Part shown: positions 6,660 to 12,933 of the stretch, piece after piece
Numbering within the stretch: position 1 is the first letter of the stretch
Layout: the number at the start of each line of letters is the position of its first letter
Origin: a virus
Reading direction: 5' to 3' (one strand)
IMG/VR virus record: IMGVR_UViG_3300037153_000245
Span: 1-26,415 of that record
Length of the DNA: 26,415 nucleotides
Position numbers and translations under genes: made by a program
Notes under the pieces: generated by a model
Seen by the model: only the letters and a program-made list of their open reading frames with translations
Told to the model about the DNA's origin: nothing
Database searches by the model: none

Positions 6660-7432
6660 GGCGTCACCTCCTCGCGGGCGGGCGGTTCCATGGGGTCGCC
6701 CACCCATTCGTCGCGCTGCTTGAAATCGTCCGCAGCCGTGGCCCACGCCGCCACCGGGATTGCGTGCAGGAACACGCGCCACTCCACCTCGGTGGCCTGC
6801 ATGGGGCGCAGCTCGTAGGTCCCGTCCAGCCGCAGGTGGACGCAGCCGCAAGCGTCCACGCGGGGCACCGGCACCTCCACCCCGTCGCCCTGTAGCACCA
6901 CCTCGGCGTAGCGCGCCGCGGCGAGCTGTAGGGCGTACTCGGGGCGAATCGTCGTGCCCGTTTTCCAATCCAACAGCCACCGCTTGCCGTCGGCCAGGTC
7001 CGCAATCAGGTCGGGCGTGCCCGCGTAGCGCCAGCGACGTGAGAACACGGGGCGCTCCACCAGCAGCTCGCGCGGCTGCCACTCCTCGACAAACCGCAGG
7101 TAAGCGTCCACCAGCCCCACGTACGGCTCGGGCACGTCCACCTCGACGCCAGCCGCCAGCTGCTCCAGCCCCTTGTGCACCGCGGTGCCACGTCGTGAGG
7201 CCTCGGTGAAAACCTCGCGGTGCGCGTAGGCCACCAGCTTGCGCCGCTCGGTCGGTTCCAGGTCCTGCAATTCGTCCCAGCGGTTCACCACCACGTCGCC
7301 GGCCTCGTTAGCCGCCCATTGCGTTAGGCCCGGCTTGGCAATTCCGCGCAGCACGGTCGTTATGCCCGGCACCTTTTCGCCGTCGATTCGGTACGAATGG
7401 CCGCGCCCGTGCTCGCGCCGCTCCAGCGTCAC
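6656..7432 (-). CDS. PD-(D/E)XK exonuclease, RecB/Cas4-like, 258 aa
   Basis: The nuclease signature is clear: RGTAVHKG (His at 86), E126, YAGTPDLIAD with D141, LLDWKTGT with D155 and K157, and YALQLAAARYAE with the motif QxxxY (Q169). This is the RecB/Cas4 nuclease fold, which resects double-stranded ends to give single strands for RecT. The length is typical for phage members. The GTG at 7432 overlaps the zinc-finger gene stop (GTGA). It forms a recombination module with RecT and RusA. No obvious iron-sulphur cysteine set is seen, so it resembles simple phage exonucleases more than Cas4. Confidence 0.9.
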   Translation of the reverse strand: MTLERREHGRGHSYRIDGEKVPGITTVLRGIAKPGLTQWAANEAGDVVVNRWDELQDLEPTERRKLVAYAHREVFTEASRRGTAVHKGLEQLAAGVEVDVPEPYVGLVDAYLRFVEEWQPRELLVERPVFSRRWRYAGTPDLIADLADGKRWLLDWKTGTTIRPEYALQLAAARYAEVVLQGDGVEVPVPRVDACGCVHLRLDGTYELRPMQATEVEWRVFLHAIPVAAWATAADDFKQRDEWVGDPMEPPAREEVTP

Positions 7433-7836
7433 CCCAGCACCTCGCCCACGTATTCGGGGTGCTTGGTCGCCATGTGGTCGGCCAGCTGCTTGACCGTGCG
7501 GTGGCAGCACGGGCACACGCCCGCCGCGGTCCGACGCTTGGCGCGCGTCAGGTGACCACGGGTGGCAGCGTGCGACCGTTCCTCGGCACGCAGCAGGTCA
7601 TGGGCGGCGGCGCGCGAGCGGCGGGTGCTGGCCAGCTCGCGCTCCAGCTGCGCGGTCCTGCTTTCGCCCGCAAACGTCCACGGGTGCCCGAGCGGGCAAT
7701 AAATCGACCGCTGCGCCCTGCCGTCCTCGTGCTGGCGGTGCACGAGGTCGTACAGCTCCTCCGGCACCGCGTGGCGAATCCCGCACCAGCACGTCGTTAC
7801 GACCAGCTGGCCGGTGTAGCTCAGCGGCACGACCAC
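7429..7836 (-). CDS. Zinc-finger protein with central coiled coil, 135 aa
   Basis: The N-terminal part contains TTCWCGIRHAVPEELYD and later IYCPLGHPW, a spaced Cys/His set that can bind zinc. The middle (about 58-98) is a charged helix (SRTAQLERELASTRRSR onward). The C-terminus has CPCCHRTVKQLADHMATKHP, a C2H2-like finger. This arrangement recurs in small proteins of actinobacterial phages, usually annotated only as zinc-finger proteins, and is probably DNA-binding. The GTG at 7836 overlaps the transglycosylase gene by 16 bp, the only non-4-bp junction in this part of the chain. It directly precedes the exonuclease gene. Confidence 0.82.
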   Translation of the reverse strand: MVVPLSYTGQLVVTTCWCGIRHAVPEELYDLVHRQHEDGRAQRSIYCPLGHPWTFAGESRTAQLERELASTRRSRAAAHDLLRAEERSHAATRGHLTRAKRRTAAGVCPCCHRTVKQLADHMATKHPEYVGEVLG

Positions 7837-8333
7837 TCACCCCCCCGACCGTGCGCCTGCATCCACCCAGCGGCCAGCGCGCTGGCGTAGGGCGAGAAAA
7901 TCGACGCGCCAGCGTACGGCGTCGAGCGCCACGTGCTGGGCAGGAATTGGAACAGCCCCGACGCGCCGCTGGCGTTCTGCGCGCTGGGGTCGTCGCGCGA
8001 CTCGCACCACGCACGACGTCGCAGCGTGGCGCACGAGCCATACGTGCTGCACGCCAACGTAAGCGCCTCCTGCGTGCTCGGGCGGTGGCGCAACGTGCGA
8101 ACCATGGCCAACGTCCGGTGGCGCGAGCGGCGCAGCAGGACGCGCTCGTGGGCCAATTTGCGCACCAGCCGCGGCACGCGCGGATCGGCGGCTGTGGTGG
8201 TCACGGTCGCGGTGCTCGGTTCGGTCGTCGTGGGCGTCGTGTCGCCGCCCGCAGCGCGCACGAGCGCCAGCAGGACCAGCAGCCCGGCGGTGACGACAGC
8301 GGCCAGCGCCGCCGCGCGTTTGCGTGCGTTCAC
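7821..8333 (-). CDS. Membrane-anchored or secreted lysozyme-like transglycosylase (SLT/Rpf-like fold), 170 aa
   Basis: It starts with a basic N-terminus and a hydrophobic segment (about residues 8-27, AALAAVVTAGLLVLLALV), then a Thr-rich linker, a basic helical stretch and a C-terminal catalytic domain. That domain reads AWCESRDDPSAQNASGASG LFQFLPSTW, with E111 as the likely acid of the lysozyme-like family, followed by a closing Trp/Cys region. Such enzymes cleave glycan strands outside the membrane. It is notable that the gene sits in the early/small-gene chain rather than in the lysis cassette beside the amidase, so a role in entry, exclusion or lysogenic cell-wall change is possible. The GTG at 8333 overlaps the previous stop (GTGA). 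Confidence 0.85.
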   Translation of the reverse strand: MNARKRAAALAAVVTAGLLVLLALVRAAGGDTTPTTTEPSTATVTTTAADPRVPRLVRKLAHERVLLRRSRHRTLAMVRTLRHRPSTQEALTLACSTYGSCATLRRRAWCESRDDPSAQNASGASGLFQFLPSTWRSTPYAGASIFSPYASALAAGWMQAHGRGGEWSCR

Positions 8334-8563
8334 GTTGTCCCTCCCTCGTGTAGGTCGCTGCGACCAACCAGCCGCAGCACGCGCGCCTCGGGCGTCTCAG
8401 CTCGTGGCCCGCGTAGGTCACGGGCGATGGTGCGTGGCGTCGAAAACGTGCACACGCGCAGCCCGCGCTCGTCGGCAAACGCCAGCGCGTTGGCCAGCGC
8501 CGACGTGCCGCGGAATTCCTGCACCAGCCCACCCGTGAACGTCACGGTTAGCCCGTGGCTCAT
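8330..8563 (-). CDS. Unknown small protein, 77 aa
   Basis: The ATG at 8563 overlaps the preceding stop (ATGA). It begins with strand-forming residues (LTVTFTGGLVQEF), then a helix (SALANALAFADERG), another strand (LRVCTFS) and an Arg-rich C-terminus, suggesting a small alpha/beta fold. It has no membrane segment or known motif. It directly precedes the transglycosylase in the coupled chain. Confidence 0.75.
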   Translation of the reverse strand: MSHGLTVTFTGGLVQEFRGTSALANALAFADERGLRVCTFSTPRTIARDLRGPRAETPEARVLRLVGRSDLHEGGTT

Positions 8564-8781
8564 GCGGCGTCCCCCACCAGCTCCTCCAGCCGCTCCACCA
8601 CGTGCGTGAGCAACACGTAAGCCATGCCGACGTCCTCCAGGGCGCTGGGGTCGTGACAGTCGGCCACCGGGCCAACCGCTGCGTGCACCACGTCCCGGGC
8701 GTGCAGCGCATGACGCAGCGCCACCGTGCGATTGCGCCGGGTCGCGCGGGCCAGCAGGCGGACCTTTGCTGCCGACCTCAA
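8560..8781 (-). CDS. Unknown small helical protein, 73 aa, with TTG start
   Basis: The frame is open much further upstream, but the preceding gene occupies that DNA. The TTG at 8781 overlaps its stop as TTGA, matching the neighbouring junction style. The product is helical, with a basic N-terminal part (ARATRRNRTVALRHALHARDVV) and an acidic C-terminal part (HVVERLEELVGD). The family is not recognised. The TTG choice is inferred from the overlap; a GTG about 19 codons further in is the alternative. Confidence 0.62.
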   Translation of the reverse strand: MRSAAKVRLLARATRRNRTVALRHALHARDVVHAAVGPVADCHDPSALEDVGMAYVLLTHVVERLEELVGDAA

Positions 8782-9017
8782 AACAGCACCGCCGTTTGCG
8801 GGTCGTGCAGCCCGACCAGCTCGGGGATGGTGTGGCGCCCCAGCGGGAACGTCGTTGCGTGCCACCCGTACTCGCTGCGGCGCTGGTTGAACGCGCGCAC
8901 GATTGCCCGCGCTCGCGCCTCGCTGTATGGCCCGGACAGGTAGTCGTCCCCGTCGGCATAGCCGACGTCGGAAATCGACACCACCCAGCAGGTGCGCACG
9001 GGGTCGTTGCGTCTCAC
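8778..9017 (-). CDS. Unknown small protein, 79 aa
   Basis: The GTG at 9017 overlaps the previous stop (GTGA). It begins with a strand (VRTCWVVSISDVG) and an acidic Gly/Tyr segment (YADGDDYLSGPYS), then a helix (EARARAIVRAFNQRR) and a final strand-like part. The pattern suggests a compact alpha/beta domain, but I do not recognise it. It is part of the coupled chain next to the methyltransferase. Confidence 0.75.
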   Translation of the reverse strand: MRRNDPVRTCWVVSISDVGYADGDDYLSGPYSEARARAIVRAFNQRRSEYGWHATTFPLGRHTIPELVGLHDPQTAVLF

Positions 9018-9214
9018 GAGCTGGTCAGGTTCCCGTCGGGTCGGCTTGGCGGGTAACCAACGCGGTGGCTGTTGTAGTCGGGGCTGCTCGCGCCGCCTAG
9101 GTACAGCTTGGCGCCGTACAGCGTCCGCACGTGCATCCGGCGGGTGCGCCGCTCGCGGGCGCGCTGCACCGCCGCCACCGCCGCGCGCACCGCCTGGCGC
9201 TGCTCAAACGTCAT
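9014..9214 (-). CDS. Unknown small basic protein, 66 aa
   Basis: The ATG at 9214 overlaps the methyltransferase stop (ATGA). The N-terminal half is a strongly basic helix (EQRQAVRAAVAAVQRARERR), followed by a Tyr/Gly-rich tail (TLYGAKLYLGGASSPDYN). It is probably a nucleic-acid-contacting or partner-binding peptide, but no family is recognised. Its tight coupling to the methyltransferase makes a functional link plausible. Confidence 0.7.
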   Translation of the reverse strand: MTFEQRQAVRAAVAAVQRARERRTRRMHVRTLYGAKLYLGGASSPDYNSHRVGYPPSRPDGNLTSS

Positions 9215-9906
9215 GCGCCCACCCCGAGCCACGACGCCAGCTCGTCCTCGACCGGGGGCGCGTCGAGCTGGAGCACCTCCTGGCCCATGCGCTTGGCCGC
9301 GGTTTCGCAATAGCGTTCCTCCAGCTCAATGCCGACCGCGCGGCGCCCTAGGTCCTTGGCAGCGCGCAGCGTCGTGCCCGACCCGGCGAATGGGTCCAGC
9401 AGCACCTCGCTGGGGTCCACCGACACGCGCCCGATAACCCAGCGCATGAGGTCCACCGGCTTGGGGCATGGGTGCTCCAGCGCGCCGTCGGGGTCGCCCG
9501 GCGCCACGTACTCCACAGCGTCGGGACGACAGCCCAGCCCCTTGGCCAGGAACGGGTCGCGCCCGTACACAATCACCGGCTGCCAGCACGAGAACCCCCA
9601 CGGGCCACGACCAGCGCCCGCGGGGATAAACCAGCCCAACGTCCAATCGGGCTGCGGGTACAGCCACAGGTTGGACACGCCCGGCGTGAGCGCGACCCGC
9701 TGGCATTTCGAGCGCAGCACGGGCACCACGTCGGCCACGAGCTGGGCCACGTTCGCCGTCGTGTCGCTAAACCGCCCGTACTCCACGCCGATGCCGTAGG
9801 GCGGGTCCGTCACGCACACGTCGGCCACGACGTCCCACAGCAGCTCGCGGGCGTCCCCGTGGTACAGCGTCACGTGGTCGTCGCTGTAGTAGGGCGTGGG
9901 CGTCAC
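9211..9906 (-). CDS. DNA methyltransferase, N6-adenine/N4-cytosine type, 231 aa
   Basis: The catalytic motif IV is TDPPY (D34-Y37) and the S-adenosylmethionine motif I is LDPFAGSGTT (about 170-179) with the following GIELEERYCETAAKR. The order DPPY before FAGSG marks the beta class of amino-methyltransferases, which methylate adenine N6 or cytosine N4. About 230 residues is short but complete, with a reduced target-recognition region (about 60-160). No restriction endonuclease is adjacent, so it is an orphan enzyme that may protect phage DNA from host restriction or mark it. The GTG at 9906 overlaps the upstream stop (GTGA). A long upstream opening in the frame is not used. Confidence 0.92.
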   Translation of the reverse strand: MTPTPYYSDDHVTLYHGDARELLWDVVADVCVTDPPYGIGVEYGRFSDTTANVAQLVADVVPVLRSKCQRVALTPGVSNLWLYPQPDWTLGWFIPAGAGRGPWGFSCWQPVIVYGRDPFLAKGLGCRPDAVEYVAPGDPDGALEHPCPKPVDLMRWVIGRVSVDPSEVLLDPFAGSGTTLRAAKDLGRRAVGIELEERYCETAAKRMGQEVLQLDAPPVEDELASWLGVGA

Positions 9907-10100
9907 GACGTCACCCGCTCCACCGCTTGGCGCAGCTCGTCCATGGCGTCGGCCACGACCACGAGCGCCGCCACGTACACGCGCACGTCGGCGTCGTCCA
10001 GCGGCCACTCGGCACGCATGGTGTCGTCCACGTAGGCCAAGCGGCGCAGCACCGTGTCCAGCTCCAGCTCCTTGCGCCGCCCGATGCCCTCGCCGTTCAC
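9903..10100 (-). CDS. Unknown small helical protein, 65 aa
   Basis: The GTG at 10100 overlaps the preceding stop (GTGA). The protein is mostly helical: a basic start (GIGRRKELELDTVLRRL), an acidic middle (DDTMRAEWPLDDADVR) and a hydrophobic helix (VYVAALVVVADAMDELRQAVE). The hydrophobic run is too broken by charge to be a confident membrane segment. No family is recognised. It lies immediately upstream of the methyltransferase. Confidence 0.72.
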   Translation of the reverse strand: MNGEGIGRRKELELDTVLRRLAYVDDTMRAEWPLDDADVRVYVAALVVVADAMDELRQAVERVTS

Positions 10101-10264
10101 GACTCCAGCTCCAGCCGCTCGGCGCGGTGCTGGTCGAACGAATCCGCGACCACCTGCGCCCACTCGGTTTCGGGCACATGCCCGGCTGCCAGCCCCTGGG
10201 CCAGCTCCTGCACGACGTCCAGCAGCGACAGCGCGACCTCCTCCAGCCATTGCTCGCGGGTCAC
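10097..10264 (-). CDS. Unknown small acidic helical protein, 55 aa
   Basis: The GTG at 10264 overlaps the stop of the small membrane protein (GTGA). The sequence is a pair of amphipathic helices (REQWLEEVALSLLDVVQELA and EWAQVVADSFDQHRAER). No cysteines or membrane segment are seen. It is not recognised. The frame is open further upstream to 10411, but that part overlaps two other well-biased genes and is rejected. Confidence 0.7.
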   Translation of the reverse strand: MTREQWLEEVALSLLDVVQELAQGLAAGHVPETEWAQVVADSFDQHRAERLELES

Positions 10265-10398
10265 GCCACCCGCTCCACGAGCACGTACACGCCGAACGCC
10301 AGCGCCGCGAGCACGCACCAGCAGGCCAGCCCGCACAGCGTCCACACGACGACCACGGGCAGGGTCATGTGCGCCAACGCCACAGGCCGGTCGCTCAC
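10261..10398 (-). CDS. Single-pass small membrane protein, 45 aa
   Basis: This gene reads from a GTG at 10398, overlapping the previous stop (GTGA), to a TGA at 10261-10263 that overlaps the next GTG. Residues about 12-42 are almost entirely hydrophobic (VVVVWTLCGLACWC, then VLAALAFGVYVLV), long enough for one long or two short membrane helices, with three Cys. It is too small and too far from the lysis genes to call a holin. Small membrane proteins in early phage operons often act in exclusion or membrane disturbance, but that is only analogy. Confidence 0.7.
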   Translation of the reverse strand: MSDRPVALAHMTLPVVVVWTLCGLACWCVLAALAFGVYVLVERVA

Positions 10399-10532
10399 CG
10401 GTCAGGCCCAACCTCGACGTGGAAATGCTCGGGGTGCAGCTGCTCGGCTATCCACGCCTGCGCCTCGTCCACGTTGTCGAACGGGCGCGGCACCAGCAAC
10501 CCGCTGTGGTGGTTGCGCACACGCACGGTCAC
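10395..10532 (-). CDS. Unknown small protein, 45 aa
   Basis: This short gene fills the space between two others exactly: its GTG at 10532 overlaps the previous stop and its TGA at 10395 overlaps the next GTG, both as GTGA. The product (TVRVRNHHSGLLVPRPFD, then VDEAQAWIAEQLHPEHFHVE) reads as strand-helix-strand with four His and strong third-position G/C bias. No family is recognised. Confidence 0.72.
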   Translation of the reverse strand: MTVRVRNHHSGLLVPRPFDNVDEAQAWIAEQLHPEHFHVEVGPDR

Positions 10533-10813
10533 CGGTCCGCCCGCCTGCTCGCTAGCGCCTCGTGCTCGCGCTCACGCAGCGCCGCCCGCAGCTGGAGCGA
10601 CCGCTGGGCCAGGTCGTTGGCCTGCGCCCGACAGCACGCCGCCAGCGCACGCGCGGCGCTGCCCAGCGCCTTGTCCTCGGGGAATTCGTCGGCCAGCTCG
10701 TCCAGCGACGTCAGGAACAGGTCGAGCGATTGCAGCCGGGCCTCGGTGTATGCGGCCTCGGTCGCGCGCCAATCGTCGGCGCGCACCATCGGGCGCACGT
10801 TGTCAATGCCCAC
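10529..10813 (-). CDS. Unknown helical protein, 94 aa, first gene of the leftward early chain
   Basis: The start is the GTG at 10813 because GGAGG lies 5 nt upstream; a frame open to 10930 would run through the GGGACCAC repeats of the attP region. The protein is a long charged helical bundle (EAAYTEARLQSLDLFLTSLD, then ALAACCRAQANDLAQRSLQL and a basic end). It has no known motif. Its promoter would lie in 10814-10980, overlapping the left arm repeats. That placement could let integrase or another binder of these repeats affect early transcription. Confidence 0.75.
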   Translation of the reverse strand: MGIDNVRPMVRADDWRATEAAYTEARLQSLDLFLTSLDELADEFPEDKALGSAARALAACCRAQANDLAQRSLQLRAALREREHEALASRRADR

Positions 10814-10837
10814 GGCGTCCTCCGATCCCGCCCGCGC

Positions 10838-10856
10838 GGGACCACGTGGGGACCAC
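10838..10856 (+). repeat. Left pair of integrase arm-type-like repeats (GGGACCAC twice, 11-bp period)
   Basis: GGGACCAC occurs at 10838-10845 and again at 10849-10856, exactly one 11-bp step apart. The same tandem arrangement recurs at 11071-11089 on the other side of the tRNA-like core. Tandem direct sites on both sides of an attP core are how tyrosine integrases bind with their N-terminal domain. Assignment to integrase is inference. Confidence 0.6.
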
Positions 10857-10980
10857 GGGGGCGTTATTTGGGGGTGGTGCAGCGTGTTGCAGCCGGGGGC
10901 ACGTCGGGGCGGCGATGGGGCGCAACGCACGCAACCATGCGCGCTGCGCCCCCGCCAGCACCTAACAGCCCCACCTAGCT

Positions 10981-11018
10981 ACATACGGGCGGTGCTGGTT
11001 CGATCCCAGCCGCGCCCA
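10981..11018 (+). other. attP: Probable attP core: 3' half of a tRNA gene
   Basis: GCTGG (10994-10998), loop TTCGATC (10999-11005) and CCAGC (11006-11010) form a perfect tRNA T arm. CGCGCCC (11011-11017) plus A (11018) is an acceptor 3' strand and discriminator base. Upstream, ACGGG and a 4-nt CGGT fit the 3' anticodon stem and variable loop, but there is no 5' half, D arm or matching anticodon stem. This is the usual form of a phage attP that rebuilds a host tRNA on integration. It lies 78 bp from the integrase stop. Host tRNA identity is not certain; a GGGCGCG acceptor is implied. Confidence 0.82.
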
Positions 11019-11070
11019 TAGCCCCAAACGACGCAGCCATGCGCCGTGGGGCAAACCGGGCCGGTCTAGC

Positions 11071-11089
11071 GGGACCAGCTCGGGACCAC
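11071..11089 (+). repeat. Right pair of integrase arm-type-like repeats (GGGACCA twice, 11-bp period)
   Basis: GGGACCAG (11071-11078) and GGGACCAC (11082-11089) repeat the left pair in orientation, spacing and flanks (GCGGGACCA before, GGGACCACGG in the second unit). The pair ends 7 bp before the integrase stop region. With the left pair it brackets the tRNA-like core asymmetrically (about 125 bp on the left, 53 bp on the right). Confidence 0.6.
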
Positions 11090-11095
11090 GGAGGG

Positions 11096-12340
11096 TCATT
11101 TAGCCTCCGTGTGGGCGTCGGTGAGCGCGTGTTGGGTAGCAGCTACGCGCGCCGCCGACGCCCTCAATCCGTCGGTGGTCGCTGCTGCCATTCCACGCGC
11201 CACGCGCGCCGCGCGGTCGCCCTGGTCGTACACGCCGTCCAGCAGGGTCGTGTCGGCGTGGCCCAAGCGGTCGGCTGCGTCGTCCTTGGACAGCCCAGCG
11301 TCCCGCATGAGGGTGGCCGCGGTCGAGCGTAGGTCGTGCGGCTTGAGGTCGTCAAACGGCGTGGGCGCGTCGTCGGCCAGCTCGTGCTCGACGCGCCACG
11401 CGGTCGCTGCGCGCTCGGTGGCCTTGCTCCACACCAGCTTGTGGAAATGGGGGCGCGCGGTGCTCCACGCGCCCCCTTGCGCCTTGGGGAACACGAGCGA
11501 CGACCCGGCGGCACGTGAAGGTAGGTGCCCGGTTTTGCTCGTCTCGTCCACCACGCGCAATGCGCCCAGCTGTTCGCGCAGCAGCGTGACCTCCTCGGGC
11601 CACAGCGGAATGACCTTGGCCCGTCGTTCCTTGCACAGCTCGGCGGGCACGTACACCGTGGCGCCCTCCAGGTCCACGCGGTCGTCGGTCAGGGCGAACG
11701 CCTCGCCGGGACGCAGCCCCGTGGTGCCCATAAACAGGACGAGCCGCTGCGCGTAGTCGGGCGCGTGCGTGGCCAGGTACTCCAGCTCCAGCGCGGTGAG
11801 CGCCCGGCGCTGGCGCGGCTCGACCACCACGGCCTCGACGCCCAGCAGCGCCAGGTCGTAACGCGCGCCGCGGTCGCCCGCGTAGCGCAGCACCGCCTTG
11901 AACGACTCCAGCGCGTTGCGCGCGGTGGTCGGGTGCTCCAGCGACAGCTCCAGCACGGCGTCCTCCACGACGTCGCGGCGCAGCATGGACAGGCGCGTGC
12001 TGGCCAGCGGTCCCTCGCGCCACACGCGGGTGGCGACGTCCCAATGCTTTATGCCGTTGGCGGACAGGCGCCGCTTGGTTTTGCGCGACACGGCGGTGCG
12101 CTTGCGCGCCAGCAGCGACTCCACCGCCTCCCGCAGCGTGGGGTCGCCCTGGGCCTGGGTCGGCGCCAGCCCAGCAGCTCGACGCTGGCGCAGCTCAATG
12201 GCTCGGGCGTTGGCGGTGTCGGCGTCCTTGTGGACCTCGACGTGGCGACCGTAGGGCGCTGGGAACATGACGCGCACGCGGAACGAGTCGCGGTGGCGCT
12301 GGACACCCTCCAGCAGGGTTGGGGTCGTGGTAGCGGCCAC
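11096..12340 (-). CDS. int: Tyrosine recombinase phage integrase, 414 aa
   Basis: The catalytic set of the tyrosine recombinases is present: R210 in TTGLRPGEA, a Lys near 242 (RRAKVIPLW), H335 and R338 in KPHDLRSTAATLMRDAG, H361 in RLGHADT and nucleophile Y371 in DGVYDQ. The N-terminal part (about 1-60) fits an arm-binding domain and 60-160 a core-binding SAM-like domain. I choose the GTG at 12340 because GGAGG lies 5 nt upstream; the ATG at 12379 adds 13 residues with a poorer site. It follows a small excisionase-like gene by 45 bp and is itself followed by the tRNA-like attP, so the integration module is complete. It makes the phage temperate. Confidence 0.95.
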   Translation of the reverse strand: MAATTTPTLLEGVQRHRDSFRVRVMFPAPYGRHVEVHKDADTANARAIELRQRRAAGLAPTQAQGDPTLREAVESLLARKRTAVSRKTKRRLSANGIKHWDVATRVWREGPLASTRLSMLRRDVVEDAVLELSLEHPTTARNALESFKAVLRYAGDRGARYDLALLGVEAVVVEPRQRRALTALELEYLATHAPDYAQRLVLFMGTTGLRPGEAFALTDDRVDLEGATVYVPAELCKERRAKVIPLWPEEVTLLREQLGALRVVDETSKTGHLPSRAAGSSLVFPKAQGGAWSTARPHFHKLVWSKATERAATAWRVEHELADDAPTPFDDLKPHDLRSTAATLMRDAGLSKDDAADRLGHADTTLLDGVYDQGDRAARVARGMAAATTDGLRASAARVAATQHALTDAHTEAK

Positions 12341-12385
12341 GATTACCTCCATAGGTTGGGTAGCAGAATGTCCCAGCATACCCCC

Positions 12386-12568
12386 CTAGCCCCCGTCCCT
12401 CCGTTGGCGCATATGGGCCACCCACCGCTCGACGTCGCGCTGCGAATAACGGGGGCGACCACGCACCAGCACCTGCGCCAGGTGGCCGTCTCGGACCTCC
12501 CGCCGCACCGTCCAGCGCGACACCTTGGCCAGCTCGCAAACCTGCGCCTGCGTTAGCAGCTCGGTCAT
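12386..12568 (-). CDS. xis: Excisionase-like helix-turn-helix protein, 60 aa
   Basis: The protein is a single MerR/HTH_17-like DNA-binding domain: LLTQAQVCELAKVSRWTVRR is the helix-turn-helix, followed by a wing (GHLAQVLVRGRPRYSQRDVE) and a short C-terminal helix. Proteins of this size directly before an integrase usually act as excisionases that bend attP or attR DNA and set recombination direction. I start at the ATG at 12568; a frame open to 12724 has no HTH-related content upstream and weak bias. A small regulator role is the main alternative. Confidence 0.85.
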   Translation of the reverse strand: MTELLTQAQVCELAKVSRWTVRREVRDGHLAQVLVRGRPRYSQRDVERWVAHMRQRRDGG

Positions 12569-12744
12569 GGAGCTGGTGGTGTAAGCGAGCACGAGCCGCA
12601 GCGCAAACAGCCAGCACACGCCGGGTTTTCGTGTTGCAGCGGGGTGCACACCGTTGCCGCGCGTTGCAGCTCGCCAAACCTGCCGCAGCCGCAAATTGCG
12701 AGAAAAACGCACCTGCACCCCCAAGCGGCTGGGCGGGACGCTAC
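12569..12744 (-). promoter_or_regulatory. 176-bp intergenic region before excisionase-integrase, with short repeats
   Basis: The region separates the lysis genes from the integration genes. It holds CGTGTTGCAGC at 12630-12640, a related GCGTTGCAGC at 12661-12670 and an inverted repeat CGCAAATTGCG at 12690-12700 next to a short A/T run. CGTGTTGCAGC also occurs at 10883-10893, beside the attP left arm. These could be operator or excisionase sites and a promoter for xis-int. No clear -35/-10 boxes are seen. Confidence 0.4.
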
Positions 12745-12933
12745 CTAATCGGGCGGCGCCCGGTCGTTGTCCCCATCCCCCTCGCGGTGGTGCTCACCCT
12801 CCAGCTGCCCCTCCATGTAGGCGACACGTTCCCCGAGCTGGGCTACACGCCGGGCCAGGTAAATGACGCCGACGAGCGCCAGCCCCGCGGCGCTGCTGGC
12901 GACGTCGCCCCACGGAATGACCGTGGCGACCAC
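12745..12933 (-). CDS. Holin-like small membrane protein, 62 aa
   Basis: The GTG at 12933 directly abuts the amidase stop. One membrane segment is clear (VASSAAGLALVGVIYLA, about residues 11-27), followed by a charged amphipathic helix (RRVAQLGERVAYMEGQLEGE) and a hydrophilic acidic tail. The order endolysin then small membrane protein is a common lysis cassette in actinobacterial phages, where the second gene provides or regulates the membrane hole. A single helix with a coiled C-terminus is also seen in anti-holin or lysis accessory proteins, so the exact role is open. Confidence 0.72.
   Translation of the reverse strand: MVATVIPWGDVASSAAGLALVGVIYLARRVAQLGERVAYMEGQLEGEHHREGDGDNDRAPPD

Noticed and set aside
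5508-7082. Long N-terminal extensions of RecT and similar upstream openings for the integrase, methyltransferase and hub-like genes
   Set aside because: The extensions lie inside other real genes or regulatory repeats; starts with ribosome sites or 4-bp overlaps are available nearer the conserved domains.
10097-10411. 104-codon version of the 10097-10264 gene
   Set aside because: The extra N-terminal part is Arg/Gly-rich and overlaps two small genes with better codon bias and exact GTGA junctions.
10981-11018. A complete phage-encoded tRNA gene
   Set aside because: Only the T arm, acceptor 3' strand and part of the 3' anticodon arm are present. No 5' acceptor strand, D arm or paired anticodon stem was found upstream.
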